Assembly: GCA_012845835.1 (NCBI GenBank) | Contig: JABAKD010000023.1 | Coordinates: forward strand, 9,341,840 to 9,405,839 | Length of the DNA: 64,000 bases | Source of the DNA: Undaria pinnatifida | Lineage: Eukaryota > Sar > Phaeophyceae > Laminariales > Alariaceae | Direction: 5' to 3' | Part shown: positions 1-12,350 of the stretch, in pieces | Numbering within the stretch: position 1 is the first letter of the stretch | Layout of the letters: each line of letters opens with the position of its first letter | Position numbers and translations under genes: made by a program | The notes under the pieces: model-generated | What the model saw: only the letters and a program-made list of their open reading frames with translations | What the model was told of the DNA's origin: nothing | Databases searched by the model: none

Positions 1-916
1 AGAAATGGGTACGTAGGTGCACCTTGAGAGCTGTACTGCTGATGTATGGTATTATTGGTGACACTTATTGTAGTGTATTTTGCGGGTACCTTTTGTTTTT
101 GGCAGCAGTCTTCTGATTGATTGCAAACTAATGGAAGGTGAGCATACTCATTATTGTTTGGTTGTTCTCCCAACCGCAGTGTCATTTTGCGAATACTTGT
201 TCGCAACATAGGATTGAAACACGGAACGTTTTTGCGATAATCGAACATGTTTCGGGGCTGGAAGGGTTTAGGCTGTTCGTGTCGGCAGTGGCGGCATATT
301 ATTGTTTCTATATTGAATTTTTTGGAGCTATGGGACAAGAGCCAAAAAAAGCGTATTTTCGGTTTTATGGTGGTTTTCAAGCGACTAGTACTTCTGGTAT
401 TATGCGCTATATATAAAAAATATATGATTCAGCCATGCGAAGGAGGATGTATGCTATCTCGCTTTACCGTCACGATCTGTGTATCTATGGCGGGAGTAGA
501 GGGCTAAAGGAGTATCTATGGCGGGAGTAGAGGGCAAAAGGAGACCTTTGTCCGGTGGAACGAGTTTCCTCGCGATCTCTGGCATTGTTATTTTTTGCCT
601 TGGACTATACCTGGTGCTATTTTGACGCGGCTAATGTAATCTCATCTACAATTGCGATAGACTAGTTGTATGTGATGGTGTGGAAGAGGTTTTCACTCAT
701 GACGATGAGTTTTTTCCTCTTGCCATTTTAATCGTTTTAGGTGATGGAGTTGAGTCCGTTGTTGATTCGTCACTGTCTTGTGAGCAACCCGGAACGACGG
801 TGTTGATTTGGAATTGTCAGCATGACAGTTACGTTTTAGTTTTGTACCGGTCCAAGCTATTGGCGTACTATGGAATACCTTGCACCTGGCTGGCATAATG
901 ATGGCAGACTGTGCGC
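1..916. other. unassigned sequence with one 31-bp duplication
   Basis: Short open frames occur on both strands but none has a recognisable domain, a convincing start or splice signals. The only clear structure is a 31-bp direct duplication at 481-542. Confidence 0.5.
481..542. repeat. 31-bp tandem duplication, two copies
   Basis: Two adjacent copies begin GTATCTATGGCGGGAGTAGA at 481 and 512. They differ by one base near the end (gggctaaagg against gggcaaaagg), so the duplication is young or conserved. Confidence 0.9.
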
Positions 917-1260
917 TCTCACGCATGAACTCATTTCTCCACTTGCCTTTACCTTGTTGGGATTTTTGTGGGACTAATACAATGAGTTGAAACCTACCCC
1001 GCTTAGAGCTATGAACATAGAGCACCAGAAAGACCGGAAGAAGTCGCGCAAACACAAGATTGACAGGTCATGCCGACGACGCCATGTGTCTCACGCATGA
1101 ACTTATTTCTCCACTTGCTTCTACCTTGTTGGGATGTTTGGGGGACTAATACAATGAGTTGAAACCTACCCCGCTTAGAGGTATGAACATAGAGCGCCAG
1201 AAAGACCGGAGGAAGTCGCGCAAACACAAGATTGACAGATCATGCCGACGACGCCATGTG
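917..1260. repeat. 172-bp tandem duplication, two copies
   Basis: Copy 1 (917-1088) and copy 2 (1089-1260) both start TCTCACGCATGAACT and end GACGACGCCATGTG. They are about 95% identical by eye. Open frames on both strands cross the duplication but share no family motif, so I treat it as non-coding. Confidence 0.9.
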
Positions 1261-2369
1261 TCAAGTGGTTCCCGAGGGAGATGCAGGATTGTCGGTGTTG
1301 GAAAGAATTCTCCTCGTGAATTCTGTTTCGTTTATTCATCTCTTCTTTGGCTCGTTGGCTAGACACTAAACCGACATTACCCTGAAGGAACGGTATAGGG
1401 CAGGCGGGCAGCGCAGAGCAGTGAACGATGTCGGGTGTCCTGCCTGGTTCATCACCGTCAATTACATTTTCGCTCATCCATGATGACCTTCATGTGACTG
1501 CGACATCTACTATCCGTCTCAACCATGACATGGTTTAACGTCGAATCTGCAGACTATCCCTCTAAGGAGGGCACTTGATATCAACAGTTGTTCCCAGAGC
1601 TGGCCAAGCGATTACCCTGGCGATTTCTTGTTCTGCCTGCACGACTGAACCTGCACCACAGGGACCACTACATTACTATAAAGTACTACTACTATTCCTC
1701 GGTATGTGTTGTATCGTAAAATACCTATTCTGCGTCGGGTATATCAACTGCGCACGTGTTCCGGCGCGCAGACGTTGTGGTTGTCGGTGGTGCTCTCTGG
1801 TGAGGAGCTCGTTGTACTACTGTTGGGACTAATCAAAAGTGTTCTTGATAAAAGCAAAAATATGAGACAAACTACCCCAAAGCGCAGATAGGTGTTGTTA
1901 TCAGTTGCTCTCTCCGTTGTGGTGGTCGCCGCAACACTGAAGATGGTGGAATTTGTTTACTACTGTAGCACTACTACTTCATGTACCACCACGACTGGTC
2001 ATTTCCGGATGGCCACGCGATGCCTTTCCTACCCGGCAGGGCACGGCACGGCAAGGCGCGGCACTGCACGGCGCTGTGCTGCTGAGCTAGCGCTGCGTCG
2101 CGCTGCTAGGCGGAGCTGAGCTGATGATGCGCCAAGCTGAGATCATCAGCTGGGACCTGTTATACAAGTTTCGTGTAACTACAAAAAAAATGTAGAAGGA
2201 AAAAGTCAAGGAGCACATGTGGACCGTGCCGCAAGTAGTAGAAGGAGGCCTCACCCAATGGGGGGGCCTGGGAGGGTAGAGATGCCCCAACCGAACCCTC
2301 TCAGGAAAAAAAATGAAATAAATGGTTCAATAAAATATATACGCACACATACATAAATCGTGCATATTT
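1261..2369. other. unassigned sequence; GC-rich simple stretch at about 2,033-2,120
   Basis: No gene is recognised. Around 2,033-2,120 there is a GC-rich low-complexity run of GGCACGGC- and GCTGCG-like words. It makes short Arg/Ala-rich frames that I read as artefacts of composition. Confidence 0.45.
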
Positions 2370-2880
2370 TGAAATGCTCGTCCCCCCCCTCACCCCCCGA
2401 TCCCTCTTGTTCAAACGCCCCACCTGATATCAAAATCTACCAGAGTAGTAAATACTACCAGCCAGCTGATATCATCTCATTATCCTTCTAGCCATCCATT
2501 CCGTAGCTCTAACTCATCTCCGCCCTCCGCCCCTCCCCCCCCCCTTTTGTTCCCTGCCCAGTTCGTTCAAACGCCCCACTTACAATCGAAAAAGGCCAGA
2601 GCAATAACCACTTCTAAGCAATTTATATCACGTCATTATCTTAGCCATCCATGACGTAGCTTTCATTCATCCCCCCTCCCCCCCTCCAACGCCCCCTCCT
2701 TCCCCACACCCCGCACGATCGCCTACACCTAGCACCGCGCGTATAGCAAGCCCCTACATAATATGTGAATAATACGCGCGATCGGAGGATCACACACAAT
2801 GTTGCGAAGATCAGTGTCGACAAAATCCTTGATCTCATAGCTGGAGTGTATTATAATATTACACGTGACCTAAACCTCTT
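2370..2880 (+). repeat. DR1 dispersed repeat, partial copy
   Basis: DR1 is a dispersed repeat of this window. In plus orientation it has block A (CGCCCCACCTAATATC.. with CCAGAGTAATAAACAC), a poly-C tract, block B (CGCCTAGACCTAGCACC), further poly-C tracts, and block D ending ATCTCACAGCTGGAGTGTAT. This copy has two A blocks, one B block, then jumps to the end of block D (about 2,768-2,880). It is followed directly by a second copy. Confidence 0.8.
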
Positions 2881-3655
2881 CAAAACCGTCCCCCTCCCCC
2901 CCCCCTTTCTACTTTTTTCTTTTTTTTGTTTTCCTCGCTTTCTCTTGCTACATACACGCCCCACCTAATATCGATAATCCGCCAGAGTAATAAACACTTC
3001 CACGCCCTGGATATCGCCTCGTTATCATTTTAGAGCCGTCCATGCCGCTGCTGGAATTCCCACCCACCCCCGCCCCTAACGCCCCCTACTTCCTCATCAT
3101 CCGCATCTTCGCCTAGACCTAGCACAACGCGTATAGCAAACCCCTACATCTATGCGACCTAAAGCCCTCCCCCCCCGCCCCCCGCCCCCCCCGCCACATT
3201 CTCCCCCCCCTCCCCCACAAGAAGGATTTCTAGTTTCCACGCACCAATTGACCTGCCCCGCCCGTCCCCTGCCCCCCCCCCCCCCCCCCCCTCTCGCCCC
3301 CTTTTGATCTAAATCAGGCCCCCACGTCCTCAAACACTCCGCCCTCCCCTCACCGGTTGTTCGACTTACAGTACTCACTTGATAAACTTATGCATTTCCC
3401 TCCACAGCTGTCAGATTTTGTCCCCCTCAGAAACGGATTTTATAGTTCCCGCGCACAGACTGCCTAACATCACCCTGTTGACCCTGATAGCTACAGTGCA
3501 CTGTAGTTGCAAGGGGAGACGCCGACCTATATCTTTAACGAGGACACACAACCCGTAATACGCGCGATCGGAGTATCACACACAGCTTGCAAAGATGGGT
3601 TTGGACAACATATTTGATCTCACAGCTGGATGGAGTGTATTTTAATCGTTATAAT
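2881..3655 (+). repeat. DR1 dispersed repeat, near-complete copy
   Basis: Blocks A (about 2,950-3,060), B (about 3,090-3,150), long poly-C tracts, and block D (about 3,300-3,650) follow in order. The D block includes CCGCGCACAGACTGCC, GTTGACCCTGATAGCTACA and CGCGCGATCGGAGTATCACA. It lies head-to-tail with the preceding partial copy, the same arrangement as at 37.3-38.9 and 55.2-56.2 kb. Confidence 0.85.
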
Positions 3656-6252
3656 GAATCATGAAGAATTTCGTCGTGTGCCCACATATTTTCGTTTTTT
3701 TTACAGCATGCCGCGTTGTTTTTTAATAATACCTGGTAGGAGACTGCTTCTTGCTGTAGTATTATTCGTAGTGTGGTGTCGTTCTCTCTTTTTTTGGCAT
3801 GCCAGACATCAACCCTTAATTAACTACATTTTTCCAGCTGGTCTCTTCAATTTTGAGTTCATCTACAACATAAGATTCTTCTGTAGTATTCATCCAGGAC
3901 CCATAAAGAAAGTAGACATACACAATACCCCGAAGGAAACGAACCCACAGCTGGCGTGTACGTGCCATATTATTATGACATAAAACAGCACGCAAGATAC
4001 TGTAACATACATCTTGCGATGACATTAAATGGTTGCTCGAAAATTAATGCAGAATTTCCAAAACACGGAACAAGGGCGGGAGGCACAAACAACGAAAACT
4101 GGTGGCGTTGGAAGTGTTTCATTGATATGCATACTCGAAAGAAGGTGCGTGCTGTTTCTCTTCAAAGCAGCCGAATGTGTGAGTCGGTGGGTCAGCGCGG
4201 TAATTGGTTATGCAGGCTGCCGCGAGCAATATAAGAGGTGCCACGCAACTCGCAAGATAACACACACCTAAGGGTGTCGCATTTTTGGTTGTCGGGTAGT
4301 GCACGTCCGATGCGAGTCGTACGGCATGGCACGAGGGACAACACACACGGAGACTATTATTAGGCCAAACATCATTTTGATTGCTAGCATATCGTTTGGC
4401 AGGTCGTATATTTACAGTACGCGTTTTAGCTCTTTCACTATTGAAAACGTTACGCCACGTTAACTCCAACTCGTTGGTACCCAAATAGTTGGGGGCAGTT
4501 CTCACGGAGTAGCTGATAAATGGCTCAACCGGCTTTGTTTCGAGCACTGCTAGTAAATTTGGGGCGAATAATCGGGGGGAACCACCTACAATACTATAGC
4601 CCTGGCGACGGAGAAGGACCTCTCTCTACCGTTTGCACACCGGGATAGGTAAGCTCCAGCTGTGCCAAGCGGTTTCACCGGCCCTACGATGCAGTGAGAA
4701 CAGCGGCACTGATCAAGCGGCCCTGTGGGGGGCCACCAGTGAATATACCAAGACATGCTACAGCAGCGGTATCTCTACGAATGCCGTACTTGTATTATAG
4801 TTCGGTTCTCTCGGCGGGAGGAATGATCGGCACGAACATTGGCTGTTTGCCGTTATTGTTCTTCGCATCGTGATGAAATAAGCGATGAAGTCCATACGAA
4901 GTCACAGGCCTCACAGACCCTCATTTATTGCTTTCGTCTTTACATGAGACTATGCACTGTACCTGTACAGGGCATGCGTGGATGGATGTTGTTCTGTCTT
5001 CGGAAGGATGATGGCATGTGTGTGATGCGTGTGACACCATCCTTCCCGGGACTCATCCTATACTGTGGCACATGCCGGGTAGAGGAGAAACGGCTGTGGC
5101 TGAGGGAGGGGGGAGGGCTCACCCAAGCAGCAGGCGTGGTGCTGCAGCGGTATGGGTGTTAGATGCACTATTTTTCTTGGTAATCATCAGATAGCGGTTC
5201 GTCTTGCTTCCAACCCCTATTTGCCTTGACCCGATACCCCCATTGTATGAAACACGTCCCATTTCGGGGCCGAAGGCATAGACTATACTAAATCCTTCTA
5301 TTCATAAGTCGAAGACATGACTATATTCAAGGTTCCCCTCCGGGAAGTGCCTAAGGGAGTGGCTCAACAACGAAACCCAAAGATCCAACATCTGACTGTC
5401 TGTGGGCAAATAAGATGTACCTGGTGGTAGTGAAACCTATGTTCTTGTCCGCAGCTCAATATATAGACTATAGTTCCTTGGATCTCATTGGCTGGATGCT
5501 TGCCAAAGGATGTCCTGGACTCCGTGCGGCGGATAGCTTGGTTTAGTGATTTGCCAGACCAGCATCATAGAGCACGCACGCTACACGGTATCACGGTAGC
5601 GCGCACCAACATATTTCAGAGGCTCGCCTCGCCTGGGGAAGCTCGATTTCTCACCCAAAAACTGATCTTGATATATTGTGTGAGAACAAACCTGGATGAA
5701 GGAGCCCCAGCCCCCAAAACACACTTTTGCGAGAAATATATTAGACTATGTTGTGACACCTCTATATCGTAGCTAGCACGCGCGAGAGCGAGCTACGACA
5801 ATTAGATGAAATGGTTGATACACGACGTGTGTGTATGAGGCGGACGTAGGGGGTTGTCCCAACATCAATTGGTTGATCGAGCGTGATGTTTGATTGGTTT
5901 ACCAGGAATAAAGGCAGAGGTAGGTGTGAATAGGATATTTCCTCCTGGGACGGAAACGTGCGCAGGGCCGAAATTTGTATACCAGGTAGTATTGTTTTAT
6001 GTATAAATACCCCTCCAAGGAAGTGCCGTTCACACGTATGTCATGCCACGGAAAAAAATGTGCAACGTTTGTTTACGTTTTGAGGCTCCTTGCTTTCGAT
6101 GAAAATAGCAAAATGTTCAACATGACTGTCCAAAACGTTTCCACTGAAAAAGGCTGAGGCACCCTCCCGCGAGGTAGTAAACACACGGTTTTGCTTTGTG
6201 CTGAATGAACTACATCAAACAACAGCGACAATGGCTTCTGTACTGCGAGGAT
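3656..6252. other. no gene recognised
   Basis: About 2.6 kb with only short frames on both strands. The longest, a 142-codon minus-strand frame at 4,119-4,547, has no motif I recognise, no low-complexity bias and no supporting neighbour. The words TAGACTATA (about 5,279 and 5,464) and CCCCTCCGGGAAGTGCC / CCCCTCCAAGGAAGTGCC (about 5,335 and 6,010) recur, hinting at old dispersed repeats. Confidence 0.45.
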
Positions 6253-6560
6253 CGGCGTGTTGGTGCCCTCGTATCAAAGAGACAAGCGTTAAATATCGTT
6301 GCAGGGCCACAGTATCAAAGAGCCAAGCCGTAAATGCCGCTTCCGAGCGTATCCTCTACTCAACGCTTTCAGGCGGCACCATTAATATCACCACAATATC
6401 AAAGAGCCAAGGGTTAAATGTCGTTGCAGGACCACAGCAAAAAGTGTTGGAAAAAGTAATGTACGTTGACAATGGTTTCATATTTTTATGTTTGGCCGCT
6501 TCCGAAGGTATCCTCCTCTCATCGCTTTCAGGCGGCACCATCAATATCACCGGTGCATTG
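6253..6560. repeat. degenerate 159-bp direct repeat
   Basis: The phrase GCCGCTTCCGA..GTATCCTC followed by GCTTTCAGGCGGCACCAT occurs from 6,336 and again from 6,495, a spacing of 159 bp. Between and before them the phrase ATCAAAGAGCCAAG..GTTAAAT occurs three times. One open frame (6,198-6,578, plus) spans it, but its repeated peptide follows from the DNA repeat and I do not call a gene. Confidence 0.75.
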
Positions 6561-6565
6561 GCCAA

Positions 6566-6897
6566 ACACAAACGCTAGCGGCGAGTCGTAAACGATCTCT
6601 CGCGCGTTTCCCACGTCGCTATCCTCCCTATTCGCATGTTCACCCGATCACAAACGCTACAGCGGCGAGACCTAAAACGATGGTCCGCGAGTTTACGATA
6701 TGGCCACTCCGGCATTGTTGCCTAATACAGAACACAAACGCTAGCCGGGAGTCGTAAAAGATCTCTCGCTGTTTCCCCACGTCGCTATCCTCCCTTTTCG
6801 CATGTTCACCAGATCACAAACGCTACAGCGGCGAGACGTAAAACGATCGTCCGCGAGTTTATGATATGGCCACTACGGAATTGTTGCCTGATACAGA
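6566..6897. repeat. 166-bp tandem duplication, two copies
   Basis: Copies at 6,566-6,731 and 6,732-6,897 share ACACAAACGCTAGC, CCACGTCGCTATCCTCCC, AAACGCTACAGCGGCGAGAC and CCGCGAGTTTA. Each copy holds an internal near-repeat of ACAAACGCTA..GCGGCGAG. This abuts the 159-bp repeat just upstream. Confidence 0.88.
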
Positions 6898-7090
6898 ACA
6901 CACGGTTTCCTTACACACGGTTTCCTTACAAGTAATTCTGTATTAGGCAACAATGCCGGTGCACCGAAATATTAGTAGTGGGGAACGGACGGTATGTACC
7001 AATCGCTGTCGGCAATTTCTACCCTAAACGCTTCCTCAAACATATATATGCTTGGTCTACCCGCAACGCCAGCACAGTGGAAATATTCTT

Positions 7091-8760
7091 CTGAGGCTGT
7101 TGTCGCCAGACCAGTGGGTTGCAATGTCCAACATCCGTGGTACTGCCAGACCGCGGATTGCAAGCGGTGGTCGCTCCGCGTGTGTCCTCCTTCTGGAGAT
7201 TGTTAGAGGTCGGGTCTTCTTCGGAGAACGGGGGTCTCGCTCGCTAGCCCTGCTTTCACTAGCGGTGGGGTCGGGCGGGGGGGGGGGGGGGGGGCAGGAG
7301 TATGCGCACACGAATCGGGTTCGCTTAGAAAGAGAAACACAAGAACAAGCATTGACCATCAAGGCTTTACGCCATGGCATTGCTAACAAACGATTGATAG
7401 ACCCAGTCCATACACACGCCGGTAGTTTCAGAAGCGGTTGCTGAGATAAAAAATCACCCAAGATAAAGGCAGCCCGTTCGTGGGACCTGCTCTAGTACAA
7501 AACTGCTATTTGTATTCAGATAGTTATCAGGTTTGGTTGCATTCAGACAGCAGAAAACGTGTAGTCGATTTAATGAGGAACAAGACCATGTAGAATATCG
7601 GCGACCCTGTGCTTTACGTAGGGTAAATATAATACGAAAAAGCGCAACAGCAGCTAAAGCAAGTACCAGGTGGGGAGATACATATATATACCCATTTATT
7701 TACGCACCAGTCCGGCGACCACGGGCGTGCTAAAAGTGCCGCCGAGTGAGTTGCTTCCTACACTACAGCTGGGTTGGAAAAAATGCGAAAAAAAAATATA
7801 TATACCACAACAACAACAACAACAACTACTGTAACCGGAACTGGCTGCAGCACTGCTAGGTACTTCCATCCTGCAAAATTTACAGCCGGCATACAGCATA
7901 AATGACGGTAGTCGGACATATGACCCACCTTCCCGCTCTCCGGCTGCTGACGGCTTCGTACTCGTGGGATACGAAGAGCCATTGTCGTCGGCGATCCTCG
8001 GAGGCCGTCGTCGCCACACCAGTGGGTTACGATGTCCAATCCCCGTGGTGCTATTAATACAAGACCGAGGATGGCCAGCGGTGGTACCCCAGTGTTTGGC
8101 GTGGTCGTTGTCGTAGCGGTCTTCGGTCGGGTCTTCGTAGGAGAGGAAGGGGGTCTCGTCCGCTAGCCCTGCTTGCACAGCGAGGGGTGAGGGAGGGGGA
8201 GGGGGTGCGCGTACACCAAGCGGGTTCAATTGGTTAACTTCAGAAACACGAGAGCCATCAAGAGTTTACCCTAATTATGGTATTATTGCTAAAAATATAT
8301 TTACGGACTCAGTCCATACACACACCGATAATTTCAGATGCGGTTGCTGGGCAAAAAAAATGCCAGGATTAAGACAGTTCGTTGAACCTGGTGGATTACA
8401 TACCTGTCAGACCCTATGCTTCGCGTATCTTAGAAAAGAGGCGAAAATACGCAACAGTTTAGGCAGCTACAGGGCGGGAACATGCACATATATATAGATG
8501 CACCAGTCTACGACCACCGCTTGTCAAAAGTGCCCCCGAACGAGCTCCTTTCTATGTGGGCTGGAAACGGTATGACAAAATGATATGTCCCAAAGCAACA
8601 GGAACCTACGTGCAGCACTGCGAGGTACTTCCATCATGTATAACATGAGGCCGGCACGCAACATGAAGGCAGTCGAACACATGACCCACCTTCCGTCTCG
8701 CTGGCCGCCGATTGTGGCGTACCAGTGGGAGTCGAAGAAGTGTCGTCTGCAAAGTACTGG
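7091..8760 (-). repeat. diverged tandem duplication, units about 0.8-0.9 kb
   Basis: Unit 1 runs from about 7,091 and unit 2 from about 8,002. Both hold GTCGCCA.ACCAGTGGGTT, GGTCGGGTCTTCG and CGCTAGCCCTGCTT in the same order. The downstream part repeats again: CACCAGTC..CGACCAC, then AAAAGTGCC.CCGA, then GTACTTCCATC at 7,861 and 8,626. A poly-G run sits at about 7,277-7,295. On the minus strand both units can encode related short peptides around EGGSYVRLPS / EGGSCVRLPS, so the ancestor may have been coding. Both are now fragmentary. Confidence 0.75.
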
Positions 8761-8891
8761 GGAGAAGGCCCAGGTGATTGTGCATCGGCATCGATGTACT
8801 CGCCATCGTCCAGGATGTTGGCGGGCAGGAAATCGATGTTCTCGGTGTAGGACACGTTGTAGGTGCTTGCCGTGTCATCGTTGTCGGACAT
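8634..8891 (-). CDS. small acidic open frame, function unknown
   Basis: The frame opens with an ATG at 8,891 and encodes 85 residues starting MSDNDDTASTYN. The N-terminal 50 residues are acidic and Ser/Thr-rich (ENIDFLPANILDDGEY). The end, EGGSCVRLPSCC, resembles a peptide from the tandem unit just downstream on this strand (EGGSYVRLPS), which supports a shared coding origin. No domain, signal peptide or membrane segment is visible, and no splice sites are obvious. It may be the 5' exon of a broken gene inside the duplicated block, or chance. Confidence 0.25.
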   Translation of the reverse strand: MSDNDDTASTYNVSYTENIDFLPANILDDGEYIDADAQSPGPSPQYFADDTSSTPTGTPQSAASETEGGSCVRLPSCCVPASCYT

Positions 8892-9526
8892 GGAATGGCC
8901 TGAAAAATTGGGTGCCGGGGCGGGGGAGAGGGGGGTAGGGCGCGCGGGATGGGGGGGTCAATTTCGAGTGCATCACACTGAGAAACCCAGGATAATAGTG
9001 AGAGAAAATATACGACGAGCTTTCTTCCGGTCTCACAATAACGTCTGGTTGGCATATCGCCGGTGACGCACGTATTTTTTCGATCGAATCTCGGGTGATA
9101 ACTTATCAACCCAAAACACGAGTTGATTTTCGTCATGTATCAGGTGCTCACAATATAGACTACAGCGGCATCAGTTTTTAGCCCTAAGGTACATGTCTCG
9201 AAGCAACCCGTAAGCAACCCCTTTTGGGGGGTTGAGGTGCAACGCTTAAGGGTACCTGGTAACTACAGTACGCCGTCTCAAATTTGCCCTTGATACGAGG
9301 TACTCAGTCTACGGTTGGTACTGAAATATATCTCAAACGTACTACTGCTGCCATGTGTACTCCACCTCTCAAGGACAATCAATGTATACTGGTGTGCGGC
9401 TCCACAACACTGTGCCAGATACCGTAGATACCGTAGATACCGTAGGTATACGGACCAGGCGTGCTAGATGGTGCAAGACTGAACTGTACCCCGTATTGTA
9501 CTGATGTCGTGCGGTATCGTATCATA
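8892..9526. other. no gene recognised; short GTAGATACC tandem
   Basis: Only a small tandem of ATACCGTAG(A/G)T stands out, about four units at 9,418-9,450. No other structure or credible frame was seen. Confidence 0.45.
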
Positions 9527-10192
9527 TCAAACTTTCAAGAGCACACGAACATCGTCAATCTTACAAGGCCATTCGCCGTCTCCCCCGTCCTCCATTGTCT
9601 GGCCGAAGAAGCCCTCGTCGTCACTATCTTCCTCCTCCACCTCCATCGATGGTTCTTCCTCGACCAATTGTTCATCATCAATATCCTCGTCCTCCGCTAC
9701 CTCCACCTCCTCAACCAATTGCGTGCTCCACTGGTGATGCTGGCGGGCCTGCTCCACAAAGTACTTGAAGACCAGGTCTAAGCCGGGGCACATACCGACG
9801 AAGCTGCTGCGGTGCTGTGTTCGGATGCGGTTGAGTTCGAACAGAGCGTAGAATACCTCGGTGTCATAGACCCCCCCCTCTTCGAACGGGTTGTTGCCAG
9901 CCACCCACGCCTCGTTCACCACCTTGCAGATGGCCTTCGACCCCCACACGTAGACACGGAGTGCTTCGCGCAGGGTCTTGGTGGAGCACATTGCCACGGC
10001 AGTTGGCAAGTACTCGAGGACCTCCGTGGCAGTAAGGCCCGGGTCAGGGCCAGCCGGCTCGAACTGGACTCCTGCCGCTGCTGATGAAGATGCCATGCTG
10101 CTTGTGGCTATAGTGCTGTGCATGGCAGTGCGGAACAGAACGAGACCAAAAAAGAAACGCGTATCGATATTTTTCACCGGTAGTGTAGCCAT
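9527..10192 (-). CDS. hypothetical protein with acidic tail, 221 residues
   Basis: A continuous minus-strand frame from an ATG at 10,192; two inner methionines (MHSTIATSS.., MASSSAAAG..) are alternative starts. Residues about 45-145 are GC-rich at third positions and of mixed composition, with a helical look (LTATEVLEYLPTAVAM, KTLREALRVYVWGSKAICKV, YFVEQARQHHQW). From about residue 155 the chain is strongly acidic (EEVEVAEDEDIDDEQL). I recognise no family. There is no signal peptide or clear membrane segment. Length, composition and lack of simple repeats make it the most gene-like unspliced frame in the first 20 kb. It could be an accessory protein of a mobile element, since its surroundings are repeats. 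Confidence 0.45.
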   Translation of the reverse strand: MATLPVKNIDTRFFFGLVLFRTAMHSTIATSSMASSSAAAGVQFEPAGPDPGLTATEVLEYLPTAVAMCSTKTLREALRVYVWGSKAICKVVNEAWVAGNNPFEEGGVYDTEVFYALFELNRIRTQHRSSFVGMCPGLDLVFKYFVEQARQHHQWSTQLVEEVEVAEDEDIDDEQLVEEEPSMEVEEEDSDDEGFFGQTMEDGGDGEWPCKIDDVRVLLKV

Positions 10193-11294
10193 TGGTTAAG
10201 GAGCTGTGTAGACATACTTCATATACTTTGGCCCAAACATGCTCTGACTATGGTGGCACATGCCGGAATCTTGACGCACACTTCATACTTGGCAAGCCAT
10301 CGCCACGAAACCACCGGAAAGCGTACGCTGGGGACACCAGGCACAAGACGATCACTCAGCGCGGATTGTATATGAGGGGCGAAGGTCGGAGGAAGTGTGG
10401 CAAGGATGGGTAAAACTAAGTAACGCAGGATCGCCTACATACATGGTCACGGCAAAGAGACTTCACAGTTCGAAGTACTGTATACTTAAAATATATTTAG
10501 ACTATGTACAGTACAACTAGTAACAGTACTCTTGTTCGCGTGGATCGTGTGTACCATGCGCAGGAAAGATACAGCAGCTACAGAGCAAAGAGTCATAATA
10601 AAGATACACATAACGAAGGTGCAACTGCAGTACATATTGAATTCGCAAAAGAACGCGATCTATTTTTTATGCTTATCATAAGAAGGCTTAGCTGGGTCTA
10701 CAGCACTACGCTCACTGACGACGATCTACATCTCTGGTCAGCATCTGTCTCCGGATCCGCATCGTGCAATAATATAGCAACGGGATTGGAAGAGAGAGAG
10801 AGAGGCCAGATCGTCGGTGTAGCGTGGCGTTGAGGATGTTACAGGTTTATACCATACTGGGATGATCTATACCTACCTGATAGTAAGCGGCGGCCTCCCT
10901 GTGTGTCAGCCAACAATACTGGCACTGTATAGGAAGACATGCACTGTACCACGGCATCATCGACAGAGACAGTGAAGAAGCATCCATTGCAAATTCTGAC
11001 AGCGGCTATTAATAGAGCAACAACCTTATATTTCCCCATCAGGGGTGTATACCTGGTATCACATACTCGTTGTAGTACGTTCCACTATTAATAGCTATAC
11101 TTGAACGGCACGCCGGTATTTTGTAGACACTGGGTTGCCTAGTGACGCATGAGAACACAAGAAAGGCTTGACATGGGCAAACGACACACACACATGATGA
11201 TCGATGGCGGTACTGCGGAAGACTCCCGATAGCTGTGCCCCTTGAATAGTGCGACTCGCCCTCTATAGTGCCGGTGAGAGTCTTTTGGCACACG
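10193..11294. other. no gene recognised
   Basis: Short frames only. The word CTATTAATAG occurs at about 11,005 and 11,087 and recurs elsewhere in the window. Confidence 0.4.
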
Positions 11295-11539
11295 ACGCGT
11301 GCTACGACAGAGGTATACCATTTTTTGGCATTTGTATTTCTGCATGCATGGCCGGGACAGCATAATCCAAAATCGTCGGGGTATCGTTCTTGGTTACAAT
11401 ACGAGTGTGTTCACCTGCGCTGTAGGTAGGTTTGGTCATCGGGTTGTGCACGTCCATTTTGCTAAAAACCGGTTTTGGTGCGGCGTATAGACTATATTCG
11501 ACAGACAAAAAATGGTATACTTCTGCCGTACCATGCGTC
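11295..11539. mobile_element. MITE-like element, CTACGATAG family, about 245 bp
   Basis: The ends form an imperfect inverted repeat of about 27 bp: left GACGCGTGCTACGACAGAGG then TATACCA, right (reverse complement) GACGCATGGTACGGCAGAAG then TATACCA. No coding capacity. The end core matches elements at about 31.07 and 49.34 kb. No clear target-site duplication. Confidence 0.7.
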
Positions 11540-12350
11540 ACGACTCAACACTCAGCCTCTCTATTGGGCATAGCTACTCGTATGTTGTAAGGTTTGCAAG
11601 AAGAGTGTATATTGTAAGTTTTGCCTGACGGGCGAGGGTCGGAAGCATGCCAGGAGAGGGAAACGAAGGCCTCGTGCCGGCGAGATTCCTGCAACTACTG
11701 ATGTACCGTATTTCGTAAATAAATACATCTATTCCGCACACGTCTTCGAGCGGAAAATGTGACTTGGGGCGAACCATAGACTAGACTATAGACTACAGCT
11801 ACGTACTGTAGTTACGGAATACAGACAGAGGAATTTGCACTACATGCGGAGTTCGAAGACCTAGATCGCGCGACACGCAGACCCACTTCATCTGGGTTTG
11901 CCTCACGGAACAAGCAGAACAGCTGGGAGGGGATATCAGAGGCCTGTTCGTCGGTGGTTCTTCAGCGACATTGGGGTGAGCTAGTGTAGTCTATGTCCTC
12001 GACAAAGGAAAATCAAGCACGCACAGGCTCTGACAGCGGAGAGGGCTACTACCACTCCGTGCGCACCGTAGTTGTATGCCTGGTATCCTGGTACATAACG
12101 ACTTGAGACTGTCGATTTATTTTCCTGCGTGCGGTACAGAATAGGCGTGGACCCTCGTCATTTAAAGTGCGGTGCCTTGCCAGATGACAACCGCACTGAA
12201 TTGGTACCTCGCACTATCATGGAGTCTCTATTAAACGGACGAGCCGCGACAAAGGAAGTTTTTACTGCTCCAAACTGGGGCCCCGTACAATATAGTATAT
12301 TGTCGCACTAACAAAGGGACCACGACTGCTGTATCCAATACCTGGTACAG
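11540..12350. other. no gene recognised
   Basis: Non-coding by inspection. A cluster TAGACTAGACTATAGACTACAG lies near 11,777. No domain-bearing frame. Confidence 0.4.

Noticed and set aside
4119-4547. 142-codon minus-strand frame
   Set aside because: No motif, no start or splice support, and no neighbour that would suggest a gene.
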